DNA of 64,000 bases from Thunnus maccoyii. Its lineage: Eukaryota; Chordata; Actinopteri; Scombriformes; Scombridae. A program made the position numbers and the translations under genes. The DNA is taken from positions 22,014,725-22,078,724 of the forward strand of contig NC_056553.1 in the NCBI RefSeq assembly GCF_910596095.1. Direction: 5' to 3'. The notes under the pieces are model-generated. The model had not been told where the DNA came from and made no database searches. It saw only the letters and a list, made by a program, of their open reading frames with translations. Each line of letters begins with the position of its first letter. Position 1 is the stretch's first letter. This document shows positions 61,021 through 64,000 of this stretch, one piece after another.

Positions 61021-64000
61021 ATCTAAGAGCTAAATAATGTCTGCTAATGGTATTATGAACAGCCCCACCCTGCTCCACTGATCTGACAAAAGGATACAGA
61101 AAATGAGCTGGGAGCAATTTTCACTTTATCCTGTTTTTCTACAAACAAAAGCCTTTGCCATCAGAATTATTTTAAAGATGCTATAGTCACATAAAAACTA
61201 CACAAGGGGGTTTAATGATGGAAATAAGTCTTGTGGACTTATATAGTCAACCTGATTAGGTGATTATTTTGGACCATTCTCAGCTAGAAATGATCAAGAG
61301 AAATCAAAGAAAACAATGCATATTGAGAGAAAGTGGATACATTTATAAGTACAGGTCAATCAGTCTGGTCAGCTAGTCAGCCAGCCAGTCTATCACCCAA
61401 TCAGCCACTCAGTCTCCCATGTCAGTGGGCCGCAACAGATGCTCTCTAATGAGCTGGGAGCCTCTGATCCAGTGGGCCTCGCCACATTCCATCGGCTCTA
61501 ATAAGACCTTGTCCCGCTCTGTGAGCTGATAGCAGCTTCATTAACCACACTATGAACCTGCACAGGAAGCCGATAGGGGGTTTTATTAGGGTTTTATTAC
61601 GCAAGAGAAACCAGGGCCAGTTTAATTGGAGCCAACAAGGAAGGTGGGAGATGGTAGGAGGAGGAGGGGGAGTGGAGAAGAGAGGCGGTAATCTGTGTTT
61701 CATCTCTGCCTTTTCCGCTATTCTCCCTGATCTTGAGGAAATCAGAGGTGGAGGCAAAGGGAGAGATGAATAGAAATGTGCCGCAAAAATAGGATAATTC
61801 TCCTGAGGATGAGTTTATGTTTGTTCCCTTTCTCTCATTCCTGCACAGCTAACCTCAATCCTGTTGTGCCGATGGCAGGCATCAGGAGCCGTTTGAGGCG
61901 AGGAGTTGTGATGTTTGCAGAGGCAGGATCGGGAAGGTATTTTCAGATGTTTTAGGAATTTGGGTTGATTCTAAGTATGGTACCTCCATAGTTAGTTCAG
62001 GGCCTATATTTATCAAGCTTCTCAGTGTAGATTTTTCATGTCAGAGTGCAAGAGGTGATACAAGATGTGCACTCCCAATTTTAGCTGCAGAGATAAAAAT
62101 GAGTAGTAGGCCTTGTTCCCTGTGACAACAGACATTCGTAGTGACACTGTGATCACAGAGATACAGTACTATTGCCCTATTTTTGTGATGCATAAACATC
62201 TGGATGAGTTCATGTGACATTGTGAGGGTGTGACTGAATGCTGAGTCCCATCCGACTATCCACAGACACAATGCTGATCTATGTGTGCCTGCCAGCAGAG
62301 CCACTCAGAGCTCACGCTGAAACACAGAGCTGCCTTTGTAGCTTCCGCCTTCACATCCATATTGTCCTGACCTGAGCTGAGCCCACAAAGCTAAGTTCCT
62401 TTTCCCACCCTTCCCTTGAAGCATCTCCACCTTCCAGGAACCCTGAAAAAAAGCTGTGATTCATACTGCCTTACAAAACTAAAATGCAGTACTTTGTCAA
62501 AATTTAGTTAAGAACAGAATCTCACTTAACATATTGCCATATCACATTTCTATGCCATAGAAATGTATCATTTCAAATAAATCAGCATCTTAAATGTGAA
62601 GTTAGAACAACACACAGCTAAAAACCAGTCAACTACACAGGTAAAGCAAGGGAAACAAATCCAGTTAAAGCTAGCTGGATATAGCTACTGCTAGCCTTGC
62701 TAAAGCTAAGCTGTATCCTGTAATTAAAATACAGAATTTTGAAAAACTGCAATCTTGGTCATTTACTATTTTATCCCACATAAATAAGGCATTAGATGAA
62801 TCCAGTAATGGGTAACAAAAACATGCTAAACTAGTCTGCTAAATAGGTAACTAGCCTAGCTTAGCAGAATCTCAGCTATTTTACTTGAGTGATATTCACA
62901 ATGTGGAGTGGTTAAACTCTGGAATATAACTCCTATATTCCAAAGTCTTTCCAAAAATGCAGTAATATTTTGTTGTAGCCTAAACAAATGAAGTCATCTT
63001 ATCCATCTGTTTTCTGTCAGCCTGTAAACTTCAAACCCTTTTTTCTCAACTTCAGCTTTTCCCTTCTGCTTTTTCTTTGTGACTGTGGATGCAATCAAAA
63101 TAATGCCAAATGTTACTTTTCCTCTAACATCTCTTAAGGTCCAGCTCCAACCAGCAGTTGGATAGTGAGCCTGAACAAGTCCCTCTCTGTAGGGCACCGG
63201 CAGCGCACAGCTTGTTTTCAGTCTGTCTGATTTCATTTCCGTCGCTCTTTCTTATGCGCAGATCTCCAATTTGTACTTACTGGAATACAGTGAGGAGGAG
63301 AAAAAAAAGCACTCCAGTATTTCAGGAATTCACCAACCACCTACAAGTGACATCTGAAATTAATTGTGCATGGAGGAGTAGAAGGGGGAAAATGTTTTCC
63401 ATAGAAGTAAAACGCGTGGAGGTCGGAGTCTATATTGCATGAGCAATAGCACTGAGGGAAAACAATCTTTTACACTGAGGGGGAATGAAATACTGCGGCT
63501 TTGATTGGAAAAATAATAGAAAAAAACGAGGAGCCCCTAGTTTCTGATTATAAAAACAGAGCCTCTGAATTGTATCTTTATGATTTCCTGGAATGAATGC
63601 CATTACGTCTGAATGAATGGGAGCCAAATGAACCTAAACAGAGAAGAGGCAGTATGGTACCCATTTTAACATATGCACATGTATTATTTTTGTGCTCCAA
63701 CACTGTTCAATGTTTGTGAACTTGCACCTCTTTACTTCCTAAAACTGGCAATCAGAGAGATGTTAAATTTCTATGTCTGGGATATAAAATCAGGGACTGC
63801 TCCAGACAATTTATGGAGACATAAGATGCTAAGATGAGTTGTCAAATTAAATTTATATTGTAGCATTGCTTGTGTGGGAGCAAGATCGCCAAAAAATCAT
63901 ATATCAAATAATTACAATGGCTTATTGGTGACTATAAATGAATTATCAAGACAAACCTGGAGGATGGAACCCCTTAAGGGGTTAAAGATAAATCTAAGCG
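61021..64000. other. Intergenic, with a candidate regulatory block
   Basis: No gene supported. The block 61380-61660 is striking for its balanced, repeat-free sequence with several homeodomain-type motifs (CTCTAATGAG, CTCTAATAAG, TTCATTAACC, GTTTTATTAGGGTTTTATTACG) and may be an enhancer. The remainder to the window end is AT-rich, without exons seen. Confidence 0.4.

Overview
This window looks like a piece of a teleost fish nuclear genome. The coding density is low, genes are split by GT-AG introns, tRNA genes stand alone, and the non-coding DNA is rich in short non-autonomous DNA transposons with terminal inverted repeats of the kind that crowd fish genomes. No rRNA, CRISPR array, bacterial operon or long autonomous retroelement was seen. 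All family names come from reading the sequence and from memory of the families; no search was run.

Layout. 1-4.4 kb: a tandem duplication at the edge, a decayed tRNA-Ser with intact internal promoter boxes, and a 727-bp piggyBac-like element with TTAA ends. 4.4-9.6 kb: a two-exon plus-strand gene with a TATA box, encoding a 239-residue protein with a nuclear-type basic tail that I do not recognise. It is followed by an 87-bp minisatellite and then by an unusual diverged tandem array in which every unit carries a pyrimidine tract plus AG next to a purine-rich block, like a row of micro-exons. 10.7-12.5 kb: intact tRNA-Ser(AGA) and tRNA-Gly(TCC).

15.7-36.8 kb (minus strand): the one large known gene, jcad (junctional cadherin 5 associated, KIAA1462). 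Four coding exons join in frame to 1658 codons, from MYSVEDLLISHGYKL to DSYDPSRVERV. There is a 35-nt terminal exon, a roughly 2.3-kb 3' UTR, and a probable non-coding first exon about 9.4 kb upstream in GC-rich DNA at 36.8 kb. JCAD is an endothelial cell-junction protein. The fish protein has a long Glu-rich acidic stretch near the C terminus, and its last intron holds one transposon inside another.

37-64 kb: a gene-poor stretch with several dispersed repeats, including a palindromic element with about 145-bp inverted ends and a pogo/Tigger-like element inserted in an older repeat. There is one isolated, well-formed exon candidate (minus strand, 50196-50317) for an unidentified membrane protein. 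Several long, low-repeat blocks rich in ATTA/TAAT motifs look like candidate conserved regulatory DNA, but conservation could not be tested here.
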